Source: VXPQ01 sp965232485
GTDB taxonomy: Bacteria > Bacteroidota > Rhodothermia > Rhodothermales > VXPQ01
Assembly: GCA_965232485.1 (NCBI GenBank)
Contig: OZ246975.1
Span: 1,550,001-1,614,000, forward strand
Direction of reading: 5' to 3'
Length of the DNA stretch: 64,000 nt
The notes under the pieces were generated by a model that made no database searches, had not been told where the DNA came from, and was given only the letters and a program-made list of their open reading frames with translations. Shown here piece after piece: positions 34,720-43,317 of the stretch. A program made the position numbers and the translations under genes. The stretch's first letter is position 1, and every line of letters begins with the position of its first letter.

Positions 34720-35643
34720 ATGCTCCGCGGCATAATATGCGCCTCGCTGGCCGCCGGGCTGTTCCTTGCGGCAGATCAGCCGGCCGGGGCCGCATCGTCG
34801 GCGAACGACCGGGACAAACCAAGGTTCGTCGCGGAGAAATCCGCAGCGGCGGAGACGGGCCGCATGGCGCAAGTCGCCCACGCCGTCGTGATCAACGAGA
34901 TCAACTACAACGCGCACGACGACTACGACAGCGGGGACTGGATAGAATTGCACAACGCCGGGACGGACGATGTGGACCTGACCGGATGGACTTACTCCGA
35001 CGAGGACGACGCCCACGTATTCATGTTTCCCGACGGAACCGTCCTGAGAAGCGGAGCATACCTTGTCGTCGCGCAGGAAATAGCCCGCTTCGCCGCCATC
35101 CATCCCAACGTTTCCAATGTCGTGGGCGATGCGGGCTTCGGCCTGGCGGGCGGAGGCGAACTGGTGCGCATCTTCGACGCGTCGGGGGCCATAGCGGACT
35201 CCCTCACCTACGACGACAAGGACCCCTGGCCCGAAGAGGCGGACGGCGACGGCTATACGCTGGCGCTTACCGATCCGACGTGCGATAACCATCTGCCCGA
35301 ATGCTGGAACGCGTCGGCGCAAATGAACGGCTCGCCGGGCATAAAGAATGGCCCGTTCGTCACGACGACAGAACGGGAAACCCCGGAAACGCCGTTCCTG
35401 ATCGATATCTACCCCAACCCCGCGCACGGACAAACCACGGTGGCAGTCTCGGGCGCAGCGGGCGAAGCGGCGCAAATCGATGTGTTCGATGCGCGCGGAC
35501 GGAAGGTCCCCGTCTCCGCAGCCCGCCTGTCTCTCCCCGGAAACACCGTGCTCGACACAGGCGAACTGGCGGCGGGCCTGTATTTCGTACGCATCGCCTC
35601 GCCGCGCGGAACGATGCACCAGGCGGTAACGGTGTGGCGATAG
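34720..35643 (+). CDS. Lamin-tail domain protein with T9SS sorting signal
   Basis: From the ATG at 34720 (MLRGIICASLAAGLFLA... signal peptide) it has about 307 residues. Residues about 50-165 are a lamin-tail domain (VVINEINYNAHDDYDSGDWIELHN, DLTGWTYSDEDD, YLVVAQEIARF). The last 75 or so are a type A T9SS C-terminal signal (LIDIYPNPAHGQTTV... LAAGLYFVRI... QAVTVWR). So it is exported across the outer membrane and anchored or released at the surface; the binding role is unknown. The frame upstream to 34585 lacks signal features and is probably leader DNA. Confidence 0.8.
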   Translation: MLRGIICASLAAGLFLAADQPAGAASSANDRDKPRFVAEKSAAAETGRMAQVAHAVVINEINYNAHDDYDSGDWIELHNAGTDDVDLTGWTYSDEDDAHVFMFPDGTVLRSGAYLVVAQEIARFAAIHPNVSNVVGDAGFGLAGGGELVRIFDASGAIADSLTYDDKDPWPEEADGDGYTLALTDPTCDNHLPECWNASAQMNGSPGIKNGPFVTTTERETPETPFLIDIYPNPAHGQTTVAVSGAAGEAAQIDVFDARGRKVPVSAARLSLPGNTVLDTGELAAGLYFVRIASPRGTMHQAVTVWR

Positions 35644-35659
35644 CGGGAGCCGCTCCCGC
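35643..35659. terminator. Possible terminator hairpin
   Basis: A perfect 8-bp inverted repeat GCGGGAGC/GCTCCCGC begins at the last base of the lamin-tail gene's stop codon, in the convergent gap before the SulP gene. GC-rich but without a T-run, so only possibly a terminator. Confidence 0.35.
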
Positions 35660-35750
35660 GCCGCCGGACGCCGCCACGCGCCCGCCTGGACATGGCGGAA
35701 AGGCAGGGGACATCGTCAACCATGACGGGGTTGCCTGAGGCCGACCGCCG

Positions 35751-37901
35751 TCAGCCGATTTCCGGCTCGGCCCCGAAACGATCGGCAAGCAGGTAGCGAT
35801 ACAATCGCAGGGCGGATTGCTCCTCGCGCTCCTCCAGCCAGCGCCGACTGGCCGGCGACAACGCCATTGTCTCGCAGGGTTCGTCGGCGGTTACGGAGCG
35901 TGCTTGCTCGTTCAGGGGATCGACCGGCCAGATCGCATCGCCGGGGCTGTATTGACGACAACGCGCACCGGCAACTTCACGAGAAGAAGCCCGCCCGGAC
36001 ACCAGAAGCTGCAGCCCTTCGCTCTGCACATTCGGCCCCGCAATGGTTTCCCCTGCAGCGTAGCGGCGCGGATCCAGCCAGTTTTGAAGTTCGTCCATGA
36101 GTTCCTCAAAGCGAACCTGCCGGTCCAGGTGGCGCCCCAGATCATCGGCGGCGCGCTCGAACAACGAAGCGCGTCGTTCGGCGGATGTGCTCGCTTGCGC
36201 CTTCCACGCTGCAATGACGAATTCCTCGCAGCGTTCCAGCGCGCGATCCGCATTCGGCTCGAACTGCAAGGCGGCAAGGTCCGCAGAGGGCAGGTTGCGC
36301 TCCAGCCCGATCTTCAACGGTAGCGACGCCGCACTCAAAACCACCTGCACCCCGCGCGCGTTCGCTGATCGCAAGAACCGCCCCAAAACATTTACTGCCG
36401 AAAAATCGAGGCCGGAAACGCCCGTAAAATCGAGCAACAGGCAGGTCGGCGGCGAATCCCCCTTGAGCGTTTTCCCCAGATGATCGGCCAAGGGGCAGAC
36501 GCTGCCGAAAAAGATGTAGCCCTGCAGCCGGTATGCAAGTACGCGCCCGCCTTCTTCCAGCAGAATAGCGCGGTCGGGCACGGAACGCGCCTTGCTGCTC
36601 CGTCGCTCGCGGGCAGTGAATCGGGATGCGATCAGGTCCACGCGGCTCAGTCGCACGGCGAAAAACGCCAGTGTGGCCAACATGCCTGCGCCCACGCCCT
36701 CGAACAATCCGAACGTGACGACAACGACGAAAATAAGCGCGATGACGCCGTACTCCGCCCAGGGAAGCCGCTTCCGGCTTCGCAGGAGCCCCTCGTCCAG
36801 CATGCCGAAGCCCGCAAAGATCAGAATGCCGCCGACAAGCGGAACCGGAATCAGCGCCAGCATTCCGTCGCCCAGAAACAACGCGGAGCCGATGACGCAC
36901 GCGGCCACGACGCCAGTCAACCGGGTGGAAGCGCCGAACAACTTGCTGCGTAGCGAGGCAGGCACGACCAGGCTTGCGACGGTTCCGCCGCCCAGGCCCG
37001 CCACTACGCTTGCCAACCCGTTTGCCCGGAACTCGCGGTTCCAGTCCAGGTCCTCGTTCGCCGCCATTTCCAGGCCCGCGATATTCATGATCACGACAAT
37101 GAGCGCGATCAGCATCAGCATCAGCAGGGTCGGAATCTGCATGGCCATTGCGCCGAAATCCACGTTCAGGAAATCGACGGGCTGCAATGCGGGCCAAAGG
37201 GCGCCCTCCAGGGTGCTTTTCAGCAGCAGGCCCGTCTCGCGCGCTTCGTCGCCGGAAATACCGAGCGCACCGAGGACGAGATGGTAGGCGCTGACGAAAA
37301 GCGCAACGCTCACCGGCAGAATCAACGGATTGCCCCAGCGTTTCATTGCAAGATACAGGGCGATCCCGAACGCCGCGCCAGGACTCCATCTCCACAGCAT
37401 GGCGGGCTCCGCAAGCGCAGGAATCGCTCGCCAGTGCACCTCCGCATCCATCAGCGACATGGCCGACAGGCACACCACGCCGCCGATTCCCGCCACGAAA
37501 CCGGCCGCCACCGGCCAGGGAACGAAACGCACCAGGTTGGCGAGTCGGAACCGTCCGATCAGGAGACAACATACGCCAGTGGCGACCGCGCCGATTATGA
37601 GTACGCTCGCCGTGGTCACGAAGAGCGCGTCGCCTTCGGCGTCCATCGTGGATCCGACCAGGGCCATCGCAACCACCAGCGCAGGAGACAATCCCGCAAT
37701 CGCCCCGCGATAGCCGCCTGCGAGCGCAATGACGAGGCACGCAGCGAAATTTCCGAACAGCACCAGGCCAACCCCCTGAGTAGAATACGGGGCCAGCGAT
37801 CCGGAAAATATGAAACTCCCGAAAGCAACCTGAGCAACGAGGAGGCCGAGACCCGAAGTGAAGCCCGCCGCCAGCGCCGGAACCGTTTTCCCGGAAAGCA
37901 T
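35751..37901 (-). CDS. SulP-family anion transporter with STAS and cNMP-like regulatory domains
   Basis: A 716-residue membrane transporter with about 12 helices (residues 1-410; GNFAACLVIALAGGYRGAIAGLSPA near the start, GLGGGTVASLVVPASLRSKLFGAST in the middle). A STAS domain follows (GYIFFGSVCPLADHL, LLLDFTGVSGLDFSAVNVLGRF, about 460-545). The C-terminal 150 residues end in a cyclic-nucleotide-binding-like fold (YAAGETIAGPNVQSEGLQLLVSGRAS). SulP proteins carry sulfate, bicarbonate or other anions. The terminal domain suggests ligand control, though the phosphate-binding cassette is not clear. Stands alone on the minus strand. Confidence 0.85.
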   Translation of the reverse strand: MLSGKTVPALAAGFTSGLGLLVAQVAFGSFIFSGSLAPYSTQGVGLVLFGNFAACLVIALAGGYRGAIAGLSPALVVAMALVGSTMDAEGDALFVTTASVLIIGAVATGVCCLLIGRFRLANLVRFVPWPVAAGFVAGIGGVVCLSAMSLMDAEVHWRAIPALAEPAMLWRWSPGAAFGIALYLAMKRWGNPLILPVSVALFVSAYHLVLGALGISGDEARETGLLLKSTLEGALWPALQPVDFLNVDFGAMAMQIPTLLMLMLIALIVVIMNIAGLEMAANEDLDWNREFRANGLASVVAGLGGGTVASLVVPASLRSKLFGASTRLTGVVAACVIGSALFLGDGMLALIPVPLVGGILIFAGFGMLDEGLLRSRKRLPWAEYGVIALIFVVVVTFGLFEGVGAGMLATLAFFAVRLSRVDLIASRFTARERRSSKARSVPDRAILLEEGGRVLAYRLQGYIFFGSVCPLADHLGKTLKGDSPPTCLLLDFTGVSGLDFSAVNVLGRFLRSANARGVQVVLSAASLPLKIGLERNLPSADLAALQFEPNADRALERCEEFVIAAWKAQASTSAERRASLFERAADDLGRHLDRQVRFEELMDELQNWLDPRRYAAGETIAGPNVQSEGLQLLVSGRASSREVAGARCRQYSPGDAIWPVDPLNEQARSVTADEPCETMALSPASRRWLEEREEQSALRLYRYLLADRFGAEPEIG

Positions 37902-37940
37902 TGCAGAAGCCCGTAATCGGATGGGTTTACGGAAGCGACC

Positions 37941-38279
37941 TCACTCGTCCAGTCCTTCCTCCATGCTGTGAATCGTTTCTTTCCCCACGTTCCCGAGGTC
38001 GCCCCGAAAGGCTGTATCGAACAAGGTAAACGTAAGGAAAACCACCACGAAAAGAACCCCCAGCGCAAAGAACAGCGCATTGACTGGCTTGTCGTACTTG
38101 AGCGCCATGAAGAACAACACCACGAGCAACGCCTTGGTCCCGGCGATCGCAAGGGCCAGCGGGATGTTGAACGCCCCGATATCGATTTGCGCCGTCAACG
38201 CCGTCAGCGCGGTCAACGCCACCAGCGCGACGAATACCTTCAGCAGTGTTTTCCGTGAAGTAATATGGTGCCCTTTCAT
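37941..38279 (-). CDS. Cytochrome c oxidase subunit IV (caa3)
   Basis: A 112-residue, three-helix COX4 family protein (AGTKALLVVLFFMALKYDKPVN resembles the KxxLVxxFFMH(L) hallmark). Last gene of the caa3 unit, 33 bp after subunit III. Structural accessory subunit. Confidence 0.82.
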   Translation of the reverse strand: MKGHHITSRKTLLKVFVALVALTALTALTAQIDIGAFNIPLALAIAGTKALLVVLFFMALKYDKPVNALFFALGVLFVVVFLTFTLFDTAFRGDLGNVGKETIHSMEEGLDE

Positions 38280-38312
38280 GCTCGCAAGGCGCGCCGGCGT
38301 TCCGGTTCGCCG

Positions 38313-38981
38313 CTAAATGAGATAAAGCAATGGAAAAAGAAATATCCAGATGATGTCCACGAGGTGCCAGTACAGGCCGGCCAACTCCACCGGCGTATAG
38401 TACCCGCTGTGAAAATCCCCCCGCATCGCGCGTACGCCCAGCCAGGAAAGCACGCCCATGCCGACCAGCACATGGACCCCGTGAATGCCGGTCATTACAT
38501 AATAAATGCTGAAAAAGATCGGAACGATCCGCTGACCCATCTCCTCATAGGCAAAATGTTCGCCGGGGAATATGCCCAGATGGAATTTGTGCGTGTACTC
38601 GAAGTACTTCACCACCATAAAGACGGCGGCCAGCAACACCGTAACGAACAGGTTGATCGCCAGCGCCCGGCGCTTGTCGGTCTGCGCGGCATGTATCGCC
38701 AACGCCACCGTGAGCGAGGAAGCCAGCAGCGCCACCGTGTTCAGGCCGCCCAGCCAGGGGTTCAGTTCGGTGGCCGCCGCGGCGAACACTTCCGGATACC
38801 AGACGCGATACACGGCATAGGCCACGAACATCCCGCTGAAAAGCAATATTTCCGTGACGAGGAAAAGCCACATCCCCATCTTCGCCGCGTCGAACTGCTG
38901 GTCGGACGAAACGAAATAATGCTTCAGATGCGCCATAGCGCGCTCTTGTGCGGCCTGTTCTGCCGCGCTCTTGGTGGCCAT
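38313..38981 (-). CDS. coxC: Cytochrome c oxidase subunit III (caa3)
   Basis: A 222-residue subunit III with five helices after a charged N-terminus. Signatures: KMGMWLFLVTEILLFSGMFVAY, MTGIHGVHVLVGMG and the C-terminal GLYWHLVDIIWIFLFPLLYLI. Its ATG (38981-38979) directly abuts the inverted repeat of the second repeat element, so its native leader has been replaced by the element. Transcription must read through from coxA or start inside the insert. Confidence 0.93.
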   Translation of the reverse strand: MATKSAAEQAAQERAMAHLKHYFVSSDQQFDAAKMGMWLFLVTEILLFSGMFVAYAVYRVWYPEVFAAAATELNPWLGGLNTVALLASSLTVALAIHAAQTDKRRALAINLFVTVLLAAVFMVVKYFEYTHKFHLGIFPGEHFAYEEMGQRIVPIFFSIYYVMTGIHGVHVLVGMGVLSWLGVRAMRGDFHSGYYTPVELAGLYWHLVDIIWIFLFPLLYLI

Positions 38982-39238
38982 GGGATGCTCTGATTAAGTC
39001 TGCAAAGATTCAGAGGCCGAAAGGCACGCGCTGGCAAGGAATGACGAAGCAATGTGGTAGGCCTCACATAATGAGGAATGACACAGCCAGCGCGTGCCTG
39101 TCGGCCTCCCGAAGGGCGCTTCACCGTCGCGGCGCTCCGAATCCGCCGTGTTTTTTGCCGATTTCAACGATGCAATCATGTCGTTCTTTATGCGTGAAAG
39201 GGAAGCGCTGATCGAAGTGGACTTGATCAGAGCATCCC
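38982..39238. mobile_element. MITE-like element, copy 2
   Basis: A 257-bp element with the same internal sequence as 27945-28199. Ends: GGGATGCTCTGAT and its inverted copy; the repeat extends through the flanking AT to 15 bp (38980-38994 with 39226-39240). The 22-bp stem (39013-39034 with 39087-39108) shows paired changes relative to copy 1: G:C to A:T, T:A to C:G, and C:G to T:A in the inner hairpin. It fills the whole space between coxA and coxC of the caa3 operon. Confidence 0.8.
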
Positions 39239-39245
39239 ATAATGC

Positions 39246-40964
39246 TTACGTCCGGTCCTGTTTCAGAGGAACGTCCGGCTGGACGTCGGGTGCGGTCTCC
39301 TCCCGATGCGCAGCAACGAGTTCGGGAATCCGGTCAAATTCGTAGGGGCCCCGCGTGACGAACGGCGTCCGGTGGAAATTATGAGGATCGGGGCGAACCC
39401 CCGTATGGGTCCATTCCAGCGTAGCGCCGCCCCATGGATTCGCGCCAGCCTTCTTTCCCCGGAAAAGAGAAACCAGCAAATAGATCGCCACGAGCAACAG
39501 GCCCGCCCCCATGATCCACGAACCTATCGTCGAAAGTTGGTGCAGGAAGGTAAACTCGGGGAGATAATCGTTGTAGCGCCGGGGCATGCCGCGCGAACCC
39601 ATCACGAGCTGCGTGAAAAAGGTCAGGTTCAGCCCCACGAAAATCAGGAGCGCAGCGAGGCGGGCGGACGCCTCGTTATACAGGCGGCCCGTGATTTTCG
39701 GCCACCAGTAATGCAATCCGCCAAGCAGCGCGATGACCGTACCGCCCATCATCACATAATGAAAGTGTCCCACGACGTAGTAAGTATCGTGCAGGTGCAC
39801 GTCCACAGCCAGCACGCCCACCATAATGCCCGTTACGCCCCCGATCGTAAACAGCACAAGAAACGAAAGCGCGTACAGCATCGGGGTTTTGAACGAAATG
39901 GACCCCTTGTACATGGTGGCGATCCAGTTGAACACCTTGATCCCCGACGGAATCCCGATCAGGTAGGTGATCAGCGAGAAAATAACCGAGGAGATGACGG
40001 ACTGCCCGGCCACGAACATATGATGCCCCCAGACCAGAAAACCCAGCAACGCAATGGCCACGGAAGACAGCGCTATGGCCATGTACCCATAGATGCGCTG
40101 CCTTGAAAACGTCGCAATCAACTCGGAGACGATCCCGAAACCCGGCAAAATCATGATGTACACCGCCGGATGCGAATAGAACCAGAAAAAATGCTGGAAC
40201 AGAATCGGGTCGCCGCCAAGGGCGGGGTCGAAAATGCCGATATGCAGGAGACGCTCCAGGAAGAGCAGCAATACGGTAATGCCCAGCACCGGCGTGGCCA
40301 GCACCTGCACGATGCTCGTCGAATAAATGCTCCAGACAAAAAGCGGAAGACGGTTCCACGTCATGCCCGGCGCGCGCATCTTGTGCACCGTAACGATGAA
40401 ATTGATCCCGGTAAAAATGGAGGCGAACCCGGCAATGAAAACCGCCATGGTCAGAAACAGCACCGAGGATCCCGATCGAGCTGAATAAGGCGTATAGAAG
40501 GTCCATCCCGTATCCACGCTGCCGACCACCATCGCCACGACGATGAGAATAACGCCCAGCAAATACAGATAGTAGCTGAACAGATTGAGCCGGGGAAACG
40601 CGACGTCTTTTGCGCCGAGATGCAGAGGCAGCAGAAAATTCCCCAGAAAACCGGGGATGGCGGGAATGATGAACCCGAACACCATGACGATGCCATGGAG
40701 CGAGAACAACTGATTGTAGCCCTGGGCAGACAGAAAATCCTCGCCGGGCATGAGCAGTTCGGCGCGCACCAGCAGCGCAAAAACGCCTCCAAGCAGAAAG
40801 GCGATCGCCACCGTAACGGCGTACAGAATGCCTATCCGCTTGTGGTCCACGGACAACAGCCACGACCCGATGCTTTTCGCATGGGTAATGTAGTCGCCGC
40901 GCCCGCCGCGCTCGTCGGCGTCCCGGGCTTGCGCCGTTTCGCTCCTGTCAATGTCTTTCGTCAT
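39246..40964 (-). CDS. coxA: Cytochrome c oxidase subunit I, A2-type (caa3)
   Basis: A 572-residue heme-copper oxidase subunit I with about 12 helices. Ligand motifs: FSLHGIVMVF, FFWFYSHPAVYIMILPGFG, VWGHHMFVAG and DTYYVVGHFHYV. The D-channel Glu of HPEVY is Ala here and is preceded by Tyr-Ser, the 'YS' motif of A2-type oxidases such as R. marinus caa3. It is a proton-pumping terminal oxidase fed by the cytochrome c domain of the adjacent subunit II. Its 3' end is only 7 bp from the inserted repeat element. Confidence 0.95.
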   Translation of the reverse strand: MTKDIDRSETAQARDADERGGRGDYITHAKSIGSWLLSVDHKRIGILYAVTVAIAFLLGGVFALLVRAELLMPGEDFLSAQGYNQLFSLHGIVMVFGFIIPAIPGFLGNFLLPLHLGAKDVAFPRLNLFSYYLYLLGVILIVVAMVVGSVDTGWTFYTPYSARSGSSVLFLTMAVFIAGFASIFTGINFIVTVHKMRAPGMTWNRLPLFVWSIYSTSIVQVLATPVLGITVLLLFLERLLHIGIFDPALGGDPILFQHFFWFYSHPAVYIMILPGFGIVSELIATFSRQRIYGYMAIALSSVAIALLGFLVWGHHMFVAGQSVISSVIFSLITYLIGIPSGIKVFNWIATMYKGSISFKTPMLYALSFLVLFTIGGVTGIMVGVLAVDVHLHDTYYVVGHFHYVMMGGTVIALLGGLHYWWPKITGRLYNEASARLAALLIFVGLNLTFFTQLVMGSRGMPRRYNDYLPEFTFLHQLSTIGSWIMGAGLLLVAIYLLVSLFRGKKAGANPWGGATLEWTHTGVRPDPHNFHRTPFVTRGPYEFDRIPELVAAHREETAPDVQPDVPLKQDRT

Positions 40965-41010
40965 GGATTCCGTCTATAGCGTCATTCGGCGCGCGCGTCT
41001 GCGGGCGCCG

Positions 41011-41937
41011 TTATTCCTGCGCCCGGATAAACGCGATCAGCGCCGACAATTCCCGATCGCTGAGTCCCGCGTACGGGGTCATAACGTTAAGATACCCTTG
41101 CACCACCGTGGCGCCGGGATCGACGATGGATTCGCGCAGGTAATCGTCGTCCGCCACCACGGTGGATCCGTCGTCGAGCGTTTCGGTCTTTCCGTACAAT
41201 CCCGTGAAAGTGGGGCCGACGCCCGGCGTCCCGTCCACGCTATGGCAAGCGAAACAAGCCTGCTGCTGATACAACTGCGCGCCCAGTTCGGGCAGCGGGG
41301 TATCCTCGTCCACGCCCGCCGAGGCCAGCCAATCCTCGAAATCCCCTTGCGAATGGGTAATCACCGACGCCAGCATGACCGCATGTCCCGCACCGCAATA
41401 TTCCGTGCAGTATACCTGAAACGTATCGACCCGCGTGGCCTCGAACCAGACGGCCGAATAGCGATCCGGCAACACATCCTGCTTGACCCGAAAAGCGGGC
41501 ACGAAAAAACTGTGCAACACATCCTCGCTGCTCATCACCAGGCGTACGGGGCGGTCGACGGGCACGTGCAACTCGTTGGTCGAGACGGTCCCGGTCGGGT
41601 ATTCGAAATCCCATTTCCACATGGCGCCGCGCACATAAATCTCGTAGGCGTTCGGGGGAGCCACGCTCTGCTCGATAAACAACCGGAATCCCCAGTTGAA
41701 CACGATCAGCACAAGGATCGTGGGCAACGCCACCCACGATATTTCCACCATCCTGCTCGGCTTCACGCGGGCCGGCGCCGCGCCGGCCCGCCGCCGATAG
41801 CGATACGCCAGATATACGATAGCCGCCACTACTCCCGCAAAGAGGATAATGCTTGCCCACGTTACGAAGTAGAACAGACTGTCGATGTCGGACGACAGGG
41901 TCGACGCGCCATCGGGCAGCCAAAACGATCCGGTCAT
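41011..41937 (-). CDS. coxB: Cytochrome c oxidase subunit II with fused cytochrome c (caa3)
   Basis: A 308-residue subunit II: two helices (about 22-45 and 68-88), a cupredoxin domain with the CuA set (H in EDVLHSF; CTEYCGAGHAVM), and a C-terminal cytochrome c domain (CFACHSVDG, distal Met in NVMTPY). The fusion defines caa3 oxidases. It accepts electrons from alternative complex III, whose genes lie directly upstream, and passes them to CuA and heme a. Confidence 0.95.
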   Translation of the reverse strand: MTGSFWLPDGASTLSSDIDSLFYFVTWASIILFAGVVAAIVYLAYRYRRRAGAAPARVKPSRMVEISWVALPTILVLIVFNWGFRLFIEQSVAPPNAYEIYVRGAMWKWDFEYPTGTVSTNELHVPVDRPVRLVMSSEDVLHSFFVPAFRVKQDVLPDRYSAVWFEATRVDTFQVYCTEYCGAGHAVMLASVITHSQGDFEDWLASAGVDEDTPLPELGAQLYQQQACFACHSVDGTPGVGPTFTGLYGKTETLDDGSTVVADDDYLRESIVDPGATVVQGYLNVMTPYAGLSDRELSALIAFIRAQE

Positions 41938-42038
41938 AGTTTCCGATTCCTTTTTTCCAGGCCGGGACTATCGGAGGCGAACAGGGTCATGCGGCGTATT
42001 GCGAGCGACTCCATGGGAGCGCAAAAGCGGTCGGGGGT

Positions 42039-42914
42039 TCATGTCGCGGGCGCGGGAGCAGGCCATGCGCGCTGCGCCTCCCGTCGCCGCAGCACAACAA
42101 AAAACACCCCCAGCAGAACGACGACAAGCGCGCCGCTGAACTTCATCAGGTTGGCGGCGTGCAGCACATACGCGTTGGCGTCCCGGTCGTATTGCATGCA
42201 ATACAAAAGAATCCGGTTGAGCGGCGAACCCGCGCGCCCCTCCGACGCCTCTATGAGTGCAGCGCGCACATCCGAGGGAGCAAACTGTATGCCCGGCATG
42301 TACCGCAGCACGGTTCCCTCTCCGCTCAAATAAATGAGCGTAAACGGGTGGGCGTACTCCTGCGTGTCCTCCACCCAGGCATACCGAAACCCTACGGCTT
42401 CCGTAAGCGCCGCGATCGACGCTTCTTCCCCCGTAAGAAAATGCCATCCGTCCGCGGCTTCCGGCTTGCCCAGCATCTCGAGGTACATGGCCTTCCGCTC
42501 CGCGGCCAGCGCGGGCGTCTCGCGCGGGTTGAAGCTCACCGCAAGCGCCTCGAATTCGTCGCCGGGGGTCCAGGGCATTTCCCTGAGCGTTTCGGTCAAC
42601 CCGTGCAGCGCCATGTTGCACAATGTGGGGCATTCGTGATAAATCAGCGTAAGCAATACGGGACGCTTGCCGTCGAAGTACTGCCCGAGGGCCACCTCTT
42701 CCCCCTCTTCATTCCGAAAAACGAGGTCGAGCGGCGGCTCGGCGCCGATCCGCTCGTCAAGGCCAATTCCTTCCATATGCGGGGGCAACGCAAAGGACGA
42801 TTGCCCGAACGCCGGAAGAACCGCCATGCCCGACGTAGCCGTCAGGCATACGACCCATGCCCAAAGTCCAGGCAAAACCGGCTGAATTCGATATGACTTG
42901 CCGCGCCCCTTCAT
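42039..42914 (-). CDS. SCO-family copper chaperone
   Basis: A 291-residue exported thioredoxin-fold protein with a signal peptide (to about 38), copper ligands CPTLC (about 95-99) and the distant His in EYAHPFTLIYL. A C-terminal membrane helix (LVVVLLGVFFVVL) is an unusual addition to the standard N-anchored SCO. It metallates the CuA site of the neighbouring subunit II. It starts 2 bp after the small membrane gene stops. Confidence 0.9.
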   Translation of the reverse strand: MKGRGKSYRIQPVLPGLWAWVVCLTATSGMAVLPAFGQSSFALPPHMEGIGLDERIGAEPPLDLVFRNEEGEEVALGQYFDGKRPVLLTLIYHECPTLCNMALHGLTETLREMPWTPGDEFEALAVSFNPRETPALAAERKAMYLEMLGKPEAADGWHFLTGEEASIAALTEAVGFRYAWVEDTQEYAHPFTLIYLSGEGTVLRYMPGIQFAPSDVRAALIEASEGRAGSPLNRILLYCMQYDRDANAYVLHAANLMKFSGALVVVLLGVFFVVLRRREAQRAWPAPAPAT

Positions 42915-42916
42915 CG

Positions 42917-43309
42917 TTATCGATAGGCGGCCATGTACTCGGAAGCATAAAATCCCTCGGGGTAGACCGGGGCTTCCAGGACCATCTGCTGCATGGCTCG
43001 TTCTATGGGAATGCGATACCTTTCCTCCGGTCCGTCGAGCGCCTCGTACTGCGTCAGGAGCACGGCGGCATGCAAACGCGTTTCTTCCAGTTCGGGATAG
43101 ACGCCCTGCCCGGCGGCTTCCGTCAACACCGCTTGCGCCGTAAGATTCGTATACTGAAAAAGCGCAACGATCGCCAAAACGACGAATATCGAGATCGTAA
43201 TCACAAAACCAAGTATCTGCCCGGCTTCGACGCCCTCTGGCTCGACGCGCGGACGATCCGTTCCTTCAATCCATTGCGCCCCTTCCGATATGTCCGTAGC
43301 ATGCGACAT
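42917..43309 (-). CDS. Small membrane protein between ACIII and SCO
   Basis: A 130-residue protein from the ATG at 43309 (MSHATDISEGAQWIEG): an acidic N-terminus, one membrane helix (LGFVITISIFVVLAIVALF), and a periplasmic tail ending YPEGFYASEYMAAYR. It sits 8 bp after actF and 2 bp before SCO. It is probably an accessory subunit or assembly factor of the complex III-caa3 unit. The longer frame to 43834 is a shadow of actF. Confidence 0.65.
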   Translation of the reverse strand: MSHATDISEGAQWIEGTDRPRVEPEGVEAGQILGFVITISIFVVLAIVALFQYTNLTAQAVLTEAAGQGVYPELEETRLHAAVLLTQYEALDGPEERYRIPIERAMQQMVLEAPVYPEGFYASEYMAAYR

Positions 43310-43317
43310 GGTCCGCG

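Noticed and set aside
35643..35659. Confident Rho-independent terminator
   Set aside because: The hairpin is clean but has no T-run; kept only as a possible terminator.
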